Of a stretch of 64,000 bases of DNA, positions 45,155-55,912 are shown in pieces. The stretch is from Sarocladium kiliense (taxonomy: Eukaryota > Ascomycota > Sordariomycetes > Hypocreales > Sarocladiaceae): the NCBI GenBank assembly GCA_030734395.1, contig JAUZTG010000035.1, forward strand, positions 45,035 to 109,034, written 5' to 3'. Under the pieces are notes generated by a model. It did not search any database. It saw only the letters and a list, made by a program, of their open reading frames with translations, and had not been told where the DNA came from. A program made the position numbers and the translations under genes. Every line of letters begins with the position of its first letter. Position 1 is the stretch's first letter.

Positions 45155-46607
45155 ATGCAGAAGCCGAGTGTAGCCCTACCCTGGCCGCGTTTTCTGCGCA
45201 TCAGGGCCAGAACATTTGCTGTAGCTGCTGTGTTCACTCTGTCACTGTGGTATATTGCCAGCGGGGTGCTCTACGCACCAGAGCAACTCACTTCACAGGA
45301 CATCGCTCGGCAGTACCCTCTGGTGTGGGAACACATTGGCTCATCCAACAAGACAGGAGGAGGTGAGAAGACCGTATATCCGCAAAAACCATTGCTAATC
45401 CATTTTCTCAGCATGGTATATTCCTCCAACATGGCTCGGCTCAGCAGAGCAGCCGAAAACCATAGTGGAAGCAGCCAAACTTGCCAGCCAGGCTGCTCTG
45501 TCCAAATCAGAGAGACAACTGCCCTTTTCGAAAATTCCATTAATTGTTCACCAGACCTACAAAACAACAGATATCCAAACATGGAATCCTCTGATGCTCC
45601 CTTTTGTGGAGAAGTGGCTGAAATTCGCCATCCAGCTAGATGACAAGCAACAAATGGCTTACCTCTTCTGGGACGACAACGGGATCAATGAGCTTATTCA
45701 TGGACTCGAAGCGGACTTCGCGGATAGTTTTAAGCTTTTTTCTCGTATTGAGCAGACAGACATCTTTCGGGTGCTTGCATGCAAGTGGTTTGGTGGTATT
45801 GTTCGTGATCCTATCTCGATCTCTCACTTTATCTAGAAACTAACTTGAGAATAGTATGGTGATATGGACACAGAGCCACTGAGACGTCCACAGGATTGGA
45901 TCGGAATGTCAGATTTGACTTCATGGGTTGACCCAGTTACCGATGAGAAACATGGTCTGGATCTCAACCAGAAGGGACTCGCCGGGTTGCCTGCGGCACA
46001 GCCTGTCAGCTTCATTGGAGGAATTGAGGCTGATCTCGATCCGGACACTGATACATACTGGCGGATGGGATACAAATATCCCGTTCAGTTGACACAATGG
46101 GCACTGGCTTCTGCTCCACAACACCCCATCTTGGAATCATTCCAAGCAACACTCAGAAGGCTCGCAAACGACGCGAAAGAGGAGGCAAGTAAGGCTGGTA
46201 CAAAGCTCACGGCGCTCGAGAAGGCATACGCGGTGGAGAGGACAGGACCTGTAGCCTTTACAAACGCTGTCAGATCCTATCTTGAGACCAAGATCGGTTT
46301 CAGGTGGAATTCCTTAACGGGTCGTGAGGACGACGGCAAGGTGAAGCTTGTGGCAGATGTGCTCATCCTTCCAATCACAGGCTTCAGGTAAGCAGTCCAG
46401 TTTCTACACGCATACTTCCAGACTGACATGTGTCCTAGCCCTGGAAGACAGAAAATCATGGGCTCCAAACCCGTTGATGATGTCGAGGCAAGGCTTGATC
46501 ACCATTTCTTTGGGTCATGGCGCCATTGGAACATAGCTACGGAATCGGGCAAGCTTTGTCGGACTCTTTTTGGTCTGTGTAGGGACTGGTCCATGGCAGA
46601 CGCATAA
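45155..46607 (+). CDS. OCH1-like GT32 mannosyltransferase
   Basis: Four exons, 45155-45362, 45412-45800, 45855-46387 and 46439-46607; introns of 49, 54 and 51 nt; 432 residues. The start is the ATG at 45155 (an in-frame TTG lies five codons upstream). It is a type II membrane protein with an anchor at about residues 18-37 (RTFAVAAVFTLSLWYIASGV). The GT32 domain has IPLIVHQTYKTTDIQTWN, then RIEQTDIFRVLACKWFGGI, which joins across an intron to YGDMDTEPLRRP, so the DXD motif is Asp202-Met-Asp204. Further on are FTNAVRSYL and DVLILPITGFSPG, and a C-terminal HHFFGSWRHW block. This matches the alpha-1,6-mannosyltransferase OCH1/HOC1 group, Golgi enzymes of N-glycan outer-chain and cell-wall mannan synthesis. 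Exact acceptor unknown; Pezizomycotina carry several paralogues. Confidence 0.9.
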
Positions 46608-47827
46608 TCTTCCAGAAGAAAGAGATGACATATATTATCAGAAATAAACCATACAGTTAATGAATACTCAAACTAGGACTGCTAGCCAAGGTGGCGTTGT
46701 TGTAGGTGAGAGGGAGCCCTGATCGACTGATTCAATTTCGGGAACCACGTGCTTGTGATGGCCCTTGTCATACTACTGAAAGGCCTCTTTCAGCTGAACG
46801 ATAGATTGTGTTACCTACTCCTCTTAATCACACATAGTGGTTGATCGGCGTGCGAGCCGACACCAATCCTGATTACCTCATCAGAGACGTGACCACCGCG
46901 AATGAGAGTAACATAAGGTAAGCAGCATGAAAGGGTCTACGACTTAGGTACCAGTCAGTCTACCACAAAAACCAGGAGGCCAGCAGCCGAGCCTGGTTAG
47001 TCAGTAACGCCGCTGTTCTTTGCGAGCATGTCTAGTTTAGACTTAATCTTCCCCCACGGCAATGCTCTAGGCACATTCATACAGTCATTGTCCGTAGGCC
47101 GTTGCTGCGAAGGTGATCTGGTGCTAAGTGCGCTCTGAGTGCTCGCTAGATGTGTGTTCGCAAAAAGTATCAGACCTACATCTGAGACTCAATTGAAGTA
47201 ATTCCATAGAAGGAGCTGTTCAATTGGACTTCTTCTAAATGAATGGCCTCATCTGCAAAGTCCATTTCCATCGGACTCAAGACCTGGAAATGCAGCCGCA
47301 TCTATCCAGGGTAAGGCATCTGGGTCCGGTAATCGCATCCGTCTCCAGAATCCCCGAAGTGGGTCATGCATGCGCCCCCCACGATGCAAAGAGTCAGCTG
47401 GGGACAATCCTCAACACTTTCGTCGTCGTCACTGCCCCCGAAGAGCCGACGACTGTCGTAGGCGCCTGGCGTCGGAACCGTGCTCTTGCACAATCATCCT
47501 CATTGCAGATTTTAGCCTCACCGTTGCTTTTTTCCTTGCTGGCTGCTGCTTCTGCCCTAATGTCCGCACCACCACATGTGTAAGTGTCAAACTCTACTGC
47601 ATCATACCGTCCTGCAAGTCGTCATCGGATCCGGTTTAGTTGACCAACACACATTGGCTGGCGGCTTGCGTTGCGCGCGGAAGCGCCACGGCACGCAGAT
47701 CTCATCTTCCCCTCATCGATCTGTAAAAGCTTCTGCCACATGTTTCTGGTGTTTTACTTGGATTTGTCGCTGGTTCCGGATTTTGTCTACCTCTGCTCTC
47801 TCCTGCATCGATTCATAACCCCCCGTC
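46608..47827. other. Intergenic region, 1.2 kb
   Basis: 3' flank of the OCH1-like gene and promoter of the FAD oxidoreductase. The 47.2-47.8 kb part is pyrimidine-rich on the plus strand, as expected near a start site. I see no gene. Confidence 0.5.
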
Positions 47828-47911
47828 ATGAAGATTTGCGCAGACTGTGACCTTTCGCATTTCACAAAGCCTTGGCTTTACCAATGTTTTACGACTACGA
47901 CGCAGTCATGA
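47828..47911 (+). promoter_or_regulatory. Upstream ORF touching the FAD-oxidoreductase start
   Basis: ATG at 47828 opens a 27-codon frame whose TGA (47909-47911) overlaps the ATG at 47908 as ATGA. If the leader includes it, ribosomes would have to leak past it or reinitiate. Whether it is transcribed is unknown. The in-frame ATG at 47884 of the main gene lies inside it. Confidence 0.35.
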
Positions 47912-49553
47912 GTTCTTCAGCTGACCGGTTCGCCAGAAAGAAAGTTGCGGTCATCGGAAGTGGCAGCGCCGGGATCGCCGCCCTATGGGCGCTGAACAGA
48001 ACCTACCATGACGTCTATCTCTACGAAGGAAGCAGCCGGCTGGGCGGCCACACCCATACCGTTCAGTGGAAGAGCGGCAAGTTCACCACATCGGTGGATA
48101 CAGGCTTCACGGTCTTCAATGAAGCCACATCCCGTAAGACTCACCCCATAGCGTGTGCACAGGCGATGGCTGCTGACACACCTCCAGCAAACTTTCTGAG
48201 CTTCCTCAACAAGCTGAACGTGAAGACAGAGCCGACGGACCTAACTTTGAGTCTCTCGAGGGATGATGGTCGATTTGAGTGGGCGAACACTAGTCTCAGG
48301 TCAATTTTCACTCGACGACGGACATTCTTCTCGCCCAAGACCTGGAGGACATTGTTCGATGTTTTGCGATTCAACGAGTTCGCATTAGATGTCTTGGTTC
48401 ACGATGGCACCGGGAAGTCTCGCGGCGAGGAAACAATGGGAGAGTACCTCTATCGAGAAGGTTACTCTGACGGATTTAAGGACGACTACCTCATTCCTCT
48501 CGCGGCTATGCTGTGGAGTACAAGCCCTGACAAGTGTAGCCTCGAGTTCCCGATTGCTGTATTAGTGAGATTCCTGTAAGTGTTGAGTTTTGCTCGGCGA
48601 AGATGGTGGATGGCTAACAACGGTTCAGGTGGAACAATCGCATGCTCTCAATCTTTTCTCAATCCGGGCGGTGGCTGACTCTCGCCGATGGTGCTGGGTC
48701 ATATATCGACGCTGTTATGAAGGGCTTTCCTCCGAACCATATGTTCCTTAACACACCTGTGCGCCACGTGTCTAACGACACTGATGGTCGAGTGCGCGTA
48801 CACTTAGAGAGTGGGAAGTCCGAAGTCTACGATCATGTCATCATTGCCACCCACGGTGACCAAGCACTCTCGATTTTGAACTCCTCAGCCACAGAACTCG
48901 AGCGCGCTCTACTTGACTGCTTCAAGACAGCCCAGAATGAGGTCGTTCTCCATTCTGACACAACCTTCATGCCGCGAAACCGGAAAGCATGGTCGAGTTG
49001 GAACTACCTAACGCTGTCAGCACCGACAGTGCGGCGAGCGAATATCGACCGCGTGTCTGTGACATACAACATGAACGTACTGCAGCACATCCCACAGAAG
49101 CCCTTCGGAAATGTCTTGGTGACACTCAATCCGCTGCAGAGACCACGCCTGGATATGGTCCAAGGGTGGTACTACTACAGCCACCCCCTCTTCACGCCCT
49201 CTGTTGTCCTCGCCCAGAAGCAGCTTCGAAACATTCAGAATACACGAGGAATCAGCTATGCTGGAGCATGGACGGGATTTGGCCAGCACGAAGATGGATT
49301 CCGAAGCGGCCTCCTCGTTGCTCAAGACCACCTTGGAGCCAAGTTGCCATTCGAGGTCAAAGACTCAGCGAATATTCGGGGCGTACGACCAAAGTTGAGC
49401 TTACTTGACCATCTCCTGCGTCTGATTATTCTTCTTATCCAAGTTTTTGTCATCCAAGTCACGGAGAAGCTGTTCGACAACAAAAGCATCACATTAGCCC
49501 CATCGTACCTGAGGGGCCGGAAGACGAAGACGGCAAATGGGAAGGCCTCGTAG
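47908..49553 (+). CDS. FAD-dependent amine-oxidase-like protein (COG2907 type)
   Basis: Three exons, 47908-48133, 48188-48575 and 48629-49553; 512 residues from the ATG at 47908, or 520 from an in-frame ATG at 47884. The first intron (54 nt) has no stop and keeps frame, but removing it restores the family block DTGFTVFNEATSPNF. The N-terminus has the FAD-binding Rossmann motif KKVAVIGSGSAGIAALWAL followed by YEGSSRLGGHTHT. The C-terminal block GISYAGAWTGFGQHEDGFRSG is the usual FAD-contact end of amine-oxidase-like flavoproteins. A hydrophobic stretch, LLRLIILLIQVFVIQV, follows, so it may be membrane-bound. The family occurs in bacteria beside cyclopropane-fatty-acyl synthase genes; the fungal substrate is unknown. 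Confidence 0.87.
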
Positions 49554-49996
49554 TGTACACGGCATTAGCATTGGGACTTGGAGTTTGGTTTATGTACCGC
49601 CTGGGATATTTGGGCCACTATTGTCTATTTCTGTATAATTCTCAGCAATATAATGTCTCGTTTCACGTCGCAACTCCCTTCCTCGATCTAAGGCTGCCCA
49701 ACACTGCTAAGTGCATTGTAACCTGAAGCTGACCCACGACCTGGGATGTTTTCATAGTTGAACTCCCCGTTACATTTAGATTTAATACCCAAGAATGTTG
49801 ACATATAGTGATGACTTTACACTCTCAATGGTACTCCCGGGTCTGCATACGGAGGTGAGCTGTTCACCCGTTGATGCGCCCCACACCCCACGTTCCCTGT
49901 CCCCAAACGTCACGCAAGCGAAAATCATCCCCGAAGCTTTCCCCCCGGCATCGCACCCGCAGCAACTTTGCCGTCCAAGCACGGCCCAACATCACC
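49554..49996. other. Intergenic region upstream of COX11
   Basis: About 440 bases: 3' flank of the flavoprotein gene and promoter of COX11. Overlapping frames near the right end are the COX11 leader read in other frames. Confidence 0.5.
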
Positions 49997-50996
49997 ATGA
50001 ACGGCGTCCAGCGCGTCGCGCGCGTAGCCGCGAGGCCAACTGCGTCACAATGGGCCTGCTACTTCTGCCAGCACGCCCGGCCACAGCCCGTCGCCTTTGC
50101 AAGCTTCGGTCGTACCATCTCGAGCTCCGCCATTCGCCGGACACAACAGCAGAGACCACCGCCTCAGCAGCAACGAAGCGCGGGAGAGGTGGCGCCGTCC
50201 ATGGCTCAGATTAGGGAGCATTACAATAAGAAGAACAAATCGGTTGGGTGAGCAAGCTTGGAGCTCAGGACTGTGTGAATGGTGAAACTGACAAGGAGGG
50301 TAAGCTACTACGGCCTGAGCGTCATCATTGGCTTCCTGGCTTTGGCATATGGCTCCGTGCCACTGTACAAGATGGTAAGAGACGAAAGGCCGGCATTGGG
50401 AGACAGCTTCATCCGGAATTGAAAGCTGACTGGTTCCAGATCTGCGCAACGACCGGTTGGGGCGGCCAGCCCATTCGCGCCCACGGTGCCGACTCCGATT
50501 CCGACCCTGACATCGCCCGTCGCCTCGTCCCCGTCACATCCGCCAACCGTATCAAGGTCCAATTCAATGCCTCAGTCTCCGACGTGCTCCCCTGGAAGTT
50601 CGTTCCCCAGCAGCGCGAAGTCAGCGTCTACCCCGGCGAGACGGCCCTGGCTTTCTACAAGGCGACGAACAATGGTGATCAGGACATCATCGGTGTGGCA
50701 ACGTATAGCGTGACACCAGCACAATGCGCGCCGTACTTCAGCAAGATTCAGTGCTTCTGCTTTGAAGAGCAGAGGTTGAATGCTGGAGAGACAGTGGACA
50801 TGCCGGTGTTCTTCTACTTGGACCCGGATCTGCTCACCGACATGAACATGAGAAACGTGGAGACCGTGACACTCAATTATACTTTCTTCAGTACGTCTCT
50901 ATGCAATTTACCGGCTTCTTTTGATCCATTGCTGACCCCTTGACAGAGGCGAGATACGATAACAACGGAAGATTCACACCTCCAAATAGTGTATAA
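49997..50996 (+). CDS. COX11: COX11, cytochrome c oxidase copper chaperone
   Basis: Four exons, 49997-50247, 50305-50374, 50440-50890 and 50947-50996; 273 residues. The Arg-rich start (MNGVQRVARVAARPTASQW) is a mitochondrial presequence. One membrane pass, YYGLSVIIGFLALAYGSVPLY, is followed by the intermembrane domain: ICATTGWGGQP, IKVQFNAS, VPQQREVSVYPGETALAFY, and the copper-binding motif CFCFEEQ with Cys212 and Cys214. COX11 delivers copper to the CuB site of Cox1 at the inner membrane. The second exon has three possible in-frame acceptors (after 50295, 50298 and 50304). I used the last because it gives the family length before YYG. The final exon codes for the short tail ARYDNNGRFTPPNSV. 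Confidence 0.95.
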
Positions 50997-51439
50997 AGAC
51001 GGCTGCGCCCGTCCAAAATCGTGTACTATATCATTCCCACTCTCATTTTGTAGACTATAAGTCCTTTGGGACAGCATGTAAGGCGGCATCAAGAGGCGTT
51101 CGCAAACATGGATGCGGGACACGGAGCCTTTATCACACACAAATAGAACTGTAACATTAACACAAATGATATGAGCAGTGAAACTCATTTTTCCTTTTTA
51201 TTTCTCTCTCTAAAATGCATCCGCCTCGTGTATGACCTTGTCCTCGGTTGTTACGATGCGATGCACTTTCGAGGAGTGGAGCAGCAACATCACGTGATCT
51301 CCACCCACCAATTTTCCGCCAAATTCACAATAGTGAAATTCCCACGAACTTCCACTCCTCTCTGTTTTTCCCTCCCCATCGCCCAACGCCCAACGTCCAA
51401 TTCAACCACTTTCCGGTCGCCTCACTCAATACCGCCAAC
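50997..51439. promoter_or_regulatory. RPL26 promoter region
   Basis: About 440 bases between the COX11 stop and the L26 start. It contains an ATCACGTGAT palindrome at 51289-51298 and a pyrimidine-rich leader just before the ATG. Confidence 0.55.
51289..51298. promoter_or_regulatory. ATCACGTGAT E-box palindrome
   Basis: Perfect 10-base palindrome with the CACGTG core, about 140 bases upstream of the L26 start. In filamentous ascomycetes CACGTG (Cbf1-type) sites occur in ribosomal-protein promoters, so a role in ribosomal gene expression is plausible but inferred. Confidence 0.5.
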
Positions 51440-51981
51440 ATGGTTAAGCAGATCAACAAGCGTATGTTACCGAAATCCTCTCAATAGCACATCTTGCGAG
51501 CGCAACGCTGACATTATGAAATACAGTCGTCGCCTCTTCGCGCCGGAAGAGCCGCGCCGCTCACTACAAGGCCCCTTCCTCTGAGCGCCGCAACATCATG
51601 AGCGCCCCTCTCAGCAAGGAGCTCCGTGAGAAGTACAACGTACGACCTACCCTCTCGCTTTCTTGGCACGTGCGATTAGAATCTGACTTTAGAATCCTAC
51701 AGGTCCGCAGCATCCCCATCCGCAAGGACGACGAGGTCACCATCGTCCGTGGCTCCAACAAGGGCCGTGAGGGCAAGGTCACCTCCGTCTACCGTCTCAA
51801 ATACGTCATCCACGTCGAGCGTGTCACCCGCGACAAGGCCTCCGGCCAGTCCGTCCCTCTCGGCATCCACCCCTCCAACGTCGTCATCAGCAAGCTCAAG
51901 CTCGACAAGGACCGTGAGGACATCCTAGCCCGCTCCAAGGTCGGCCGTGAGCTCAAGGCCAAGACCAAGGTTACCGCTTAA
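51440..51981 (+). CDS. RPL26: 60S ribosomal protein L26 (uL24)
   Basis: Three exons, 51440-51461 (22 nt), 51527-51639 and 51703-51981; 137 residues, close to the eukaryotic norm. The first intron begins with the yeast-like donor GTATGT right after MVKQINK, typical of ribosomal-protein genes. The second intron (63 nt) keeps frame and has no stop, so retained transcripts would still be open. The protein reads RRKSRAAHYKAPSSERR, MSAPLSKELREKYNVRS, then the KOW motif PIRKDDEVTIVRGSNKGREGK, and GIHPSNVVISKLKLDKDR near the end. uL24 sits by the tunnel exit and helps start 60S folding. An E-box lies in the promoter. Confidence 0.97.
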
Positions 51982-53141
51982 GAAGTTTCTGCTTGAACGT
52001 GTATGACATGGGCCAACGACAACACGAAAAACAGAACAGGGAAATGGTGAATATGGGCATATACTCCGGCGTTCGGGACGAACAAACCCCACCCGCCCCA
52101 ACCAAGGCAAAGGGTAGGATGATTTTTGCGTTTCTTTACCACTTTGAAAACAGAAACATCTGAGAATACATGATTCATGGTTCTCAATGGCCATTTCACC
52201 CCGACATGCAAACATTTCTATGTTTTGTTGTGTGATGAAATGTTCCATGGGAGGCGCTTCCCGAAGTCCTACTTGGCTCTGTTGTCTCCAAACATCTCCC
52301 ACGGACCGAGTTCTGGCTTCGCCTGTTCTTGTTATCCTGGAGATGCATAGGGCGCTATGGATGCTTGGTTCTTTGACTTGCCCGAAGGGTCGCTGCCGTT
52401 CCCATCCCATGCGTCCCATAACTTCGCCTCCGTAGAATCACCCAACCGAATGATCGTAGATGTCCAAATGCCAACATGGGAATTTGGGAACCGGCAACGT
52501 AGACACCGCTAGTATATCACCTCGTTGACCACTAGACCCATGGTTTTCGAGGTAAAGTCTAGCGAAGAGCGACCTCAGTAGAGAGGAACTCCAAGTTATC
52601 TCCCCTTTACTCTCGCCCGAAGACTTCCAACAAGGGAATCGTATCTCGATGAACTGGAAATTTGATGGCGAGGCACATGCCCGTCACCCTTCCCATGAGG
52701 GGTTGCTTCCACCGCAGTCACTGTGATGGCGTCTTCAAAATAGGGTAGCAGTTAATGAAGGATTACGTTTGAATACATATCATTACCTAAGTATTCTTTC
52801 TGCGTACATTGATGCCCTGAGACAATTCTGCTAAACGACGGGACCGAGATGGGAGGTTGGTCCACACAACAATACTGCTGACAAAACCACACTCACAAAG
52901 AATCGAATACTTCAACACTTCCTCGGATTGATATATAAAGGCATACCGTCACCTTCGACTGTCTCCCTCGCAACGGTGAATGCCGATAATAATGATGCCG
53001 GCATCCGCAAATCATCTGCTCTTGCCGGCGTTGTTCGTAGGCCTATGCGCTGACGGGTTCATTGTCAAGATATCGATGTAGGTTGATGATGATTGGCTCA
53101 GATCTCACGTCGAATTGCCTCATTTGAGACAAATTTAGTGC
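51982..53141. other. Convergent 3' region, 1.16 kb
   Basis: Between the L26 stop (plus) and the 884-residue gene stop (minus). It should hold two 3' untranslated regions. No gene or repeat recognised. Confidence 0.5.
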
Positions 53142-55912
53142 TCAGGTTGGAATGAATGACGCTCCGGTACGTGTCATGGTGCTCGCTGGGTTATCCTCGC
53201 TCACGGGTGGGAGGTTCTCGCATTTACGCTCGCTCAGGGTTCCCGCGATGGTGCTATCACCAGCGGCGAAAGCCTTGGTAAGGGCGAGCCGTGGCGGAGG
53301 AGTCGTCGAATTCGCAATAGCGGGCGTCAAAGAAGCCGTTGCATATCCTGAGTACTGAGGGAGAACACCCTGTACAGTTGTGGAGGATACTGCACCGGGA
53401 ACCGCATTGCTACTTGTCTTGCCCTTCTTCAGCATACTGCGCCAGATCTCATTGCTGTGTGACTTTACTCTGTACTTTATTAGCTTGGACACTCGGGCAG
53501 CCCGGCCTATCACCTACGAAACTTGCCGGCTTCCCCGTCGCCCCTTGAAAAGGAGATCCTTGTCGTCCTCAGCCTCGTCCGACGAAGACTTGTCAGGAAG
53601 GGACGGCGTCGAGGTTCTCTCATGCGCCTCGATGCTATCGACTGAGGAGTTTGGCGCGCCGACACGAGTGGCGCAAGATCCGGCACGCTGATATCCAGCC
53701 ACGGAAGCCGACGTGTCATCTGTTCCGCGGCTAGATCGCGCGATTGCCTCTGATTGTGTCGGGATGCCCAATGGGCCACGGGTGGCTCTGGGCGCAGCGT
53801 GCTCAAGCGAGCGGAAGAGATCAGCCTCGACTTTCACGCTGGATAGACCATAATCAAGAGCCGCATTACCGACAGGAAGTCGCCGGTTTGAGGAAGTAGA
53901 GCTTGTGCTTCGGTCTGCCGAGCGCCCTTTCGTGGGAGAAGGTGGGTAGAAGTCTTTGCCGTCGAATTTGGGCAGTCCCTTCTGCAGGTGTCGCGGAGTT
54001 TTGCCCCAATACATATGACGGGCTCGAAGTTCATCTTCAGTCAATGAGCGTGTATACGCATAGTCTGTATCCCTAGCCATTTTAGGGTTGACACCCGCGG
54101 GAAGATACCCGATGAGATAGGGAAGTTGTTTGCCCACCGACTCACTGCTCGTGCTCTGCGAGTTGGTACCATTCGGGACGCTATGGTCATTGCTGTAAGC
54201 GGCTGGCTCGTGCTCACTCCAGGTTCGAGAGTTGCTGAGCCTTGACACCGGCAAAGCATTGATCTCTCTCGGTCGCTGTGGCTCGAAGGGTGGCGCCAAG
54301 GCAGCGTTGAGCGGCAGGCTTGCAGAAGGCCCACGGTACTTGGTTTGGACTGCTTTCACCTCCAACGTTCTTGCACTGGCCTTGATTGGCGCGAAGGCGG
54401 ATACCGACTTTGTAGAGTTGATCCCGGTTGAGAAAGATGTCTTCTTCTCAGCTCCGCCCTTGCTCCTAATCGAGTGTGCTAGGGAGGTGTTCGATGCGTT
54501 ACTCAATTTGTATGGCTGCCGTTCCATGCTATCTTCGCTCGCGATAGATACTTTCGAACCGAGATTACCTCGAGATGAGGCTGAGGATGCACCTTGGACT
54601 TTAGCACTGGATGATTTGGGATAGTGATTGCCCTCAAAGGTGAGCTGATTTTCCAGGTTCTTCTCAAACTGGCGAATTTGCTGCTTCACGAGGTTGACTT
54701 GCTGCTCCAATGCTTTTTCGTCCACCTGGTGCCTGTTGTATAGAAGTTGATCCTCAAGATACTTTAACGAACCGCGTAGAACACCAATCTGGTTCTTGGT
54801 GATCTCACTTGGGCGGATCGAAGACATTGGGCTCTGGGTTATGGCAACACTGAGCGGGCCGTATGTGGTTGGCGCGCTTCTTGAGGCGCTGTGCTGTTCC
54901 TTCGAAGTGACCGAGCGAGTCGAAGTGCTTCCATCAGCTGGTGGCGATACCATCATCTGAGGCGGAAGTTGAAGGCCATATCCTGGCGGAGCCTGGTAGG
55001 GCATGGGATAAAACGATGGATTTGGCGGCATCATCCAGGGCATCCCCACTCGGAAGCTGCTCTTCTCCGGCGAGGGCCCTTGGACTGATGCGGCTTTGAT
55101 GGACCCAGCTTCGCTCTTATGATCCGAACGGATTGTATCCTTCGGGTCGTTCGATGGAGCTTGAGGATGGGAGATGGAGCCGCCACCTGGCATGAGATGA
55201 AAGCTCGGCCCGAAAGCCATGCCAGGATGCCAGTGCATCATGGAAAACGCAGGTGGAGTGGGAGCTATACCTTGCAGCACCGCAGGTCCGTACCCAGGGA
55301 ACATGGGTGCCATTGGTGCAAAGCCTGATGAAGGTATGGGGAAGCCGTAGCTTTGACATGAATCCATGATGCTGGCGGTGCGGTTCGGCGGTTCAGCATC
55401 CAAAGAGGCTTTGTCGAACGACCATTTGGGACCTGGAGAGACGGAACCACGAGTGTTCGGGACGATTCGGCCTCCAGCGGTGACCCGGACATGGGTCGGT
55501 GAAACGACTGCCTTGTAGAACTTCTGGAAGCCTTCATCCTTTTGAGCAACGATGCCGGAAGGAGCAGGGATGGGCTGGCCCTCAGCCTGCTCCGAATTGG
55601 TCCGGCCGCTATATCGCCACTCGCCATCTGTGCCATCTATCTGGCGAGGTAGGGGGCCTTGCTGACTGTCGAGCTCCTGAACGCTGCTTTGCACATGGCT
55701 GAGGGGGTACTTCCGAGACAGGTGAGATGGAGCGCGGATCATATCACCTGCAGTTTGGTTAGCTATCGCTGCACCGCGAAGCTGGGACGACATGGCTCAC
55801 CAAGTTCCGCATCCTTCTTGAGCCGATCATAGAGCTTTCGATGTATGTCCTCTCTCAAAGGCTTCTGCCTTGCATGGAGTAGTTCCTCCGCCGAGTAGAC
55901 ATAGGAAGCCAT
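53142..55912 (-). CDS. Low-complexity protein with N-terminal eIF4E-binding-type motif
   Basis: Three exons, 55801-55912, 53518-55747 and 53142-53454; introns of 53 and 63 nt, all joins in phase; 884 residues. The N-terminus MASYVYSAEELLHARQ contains Tyr6-x4-Leu11-Leu12, the Y-x4-L-hydrophobic motif that eIF4E-binding proteins share (compare Caf20 and 4E-T, which carry YT..ELL-like starts). Most of the rest is Ser/Pro/Gly/Met-rich and probably disordered, with one clear coiled coil at about 356-406 (LKYLEDQLLYNRHQVDEKAL and onward). Later come conserved-looking patches, LPKFDGKDFYPPSPTKGRS and, in the last exon, WRSMLKKGKT and GVLPQYSGYATASL. I do not recognise a named family. A role as a translational repressor or P-body scaffold is inferred from the motif alone. 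Confidence 0.75.
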
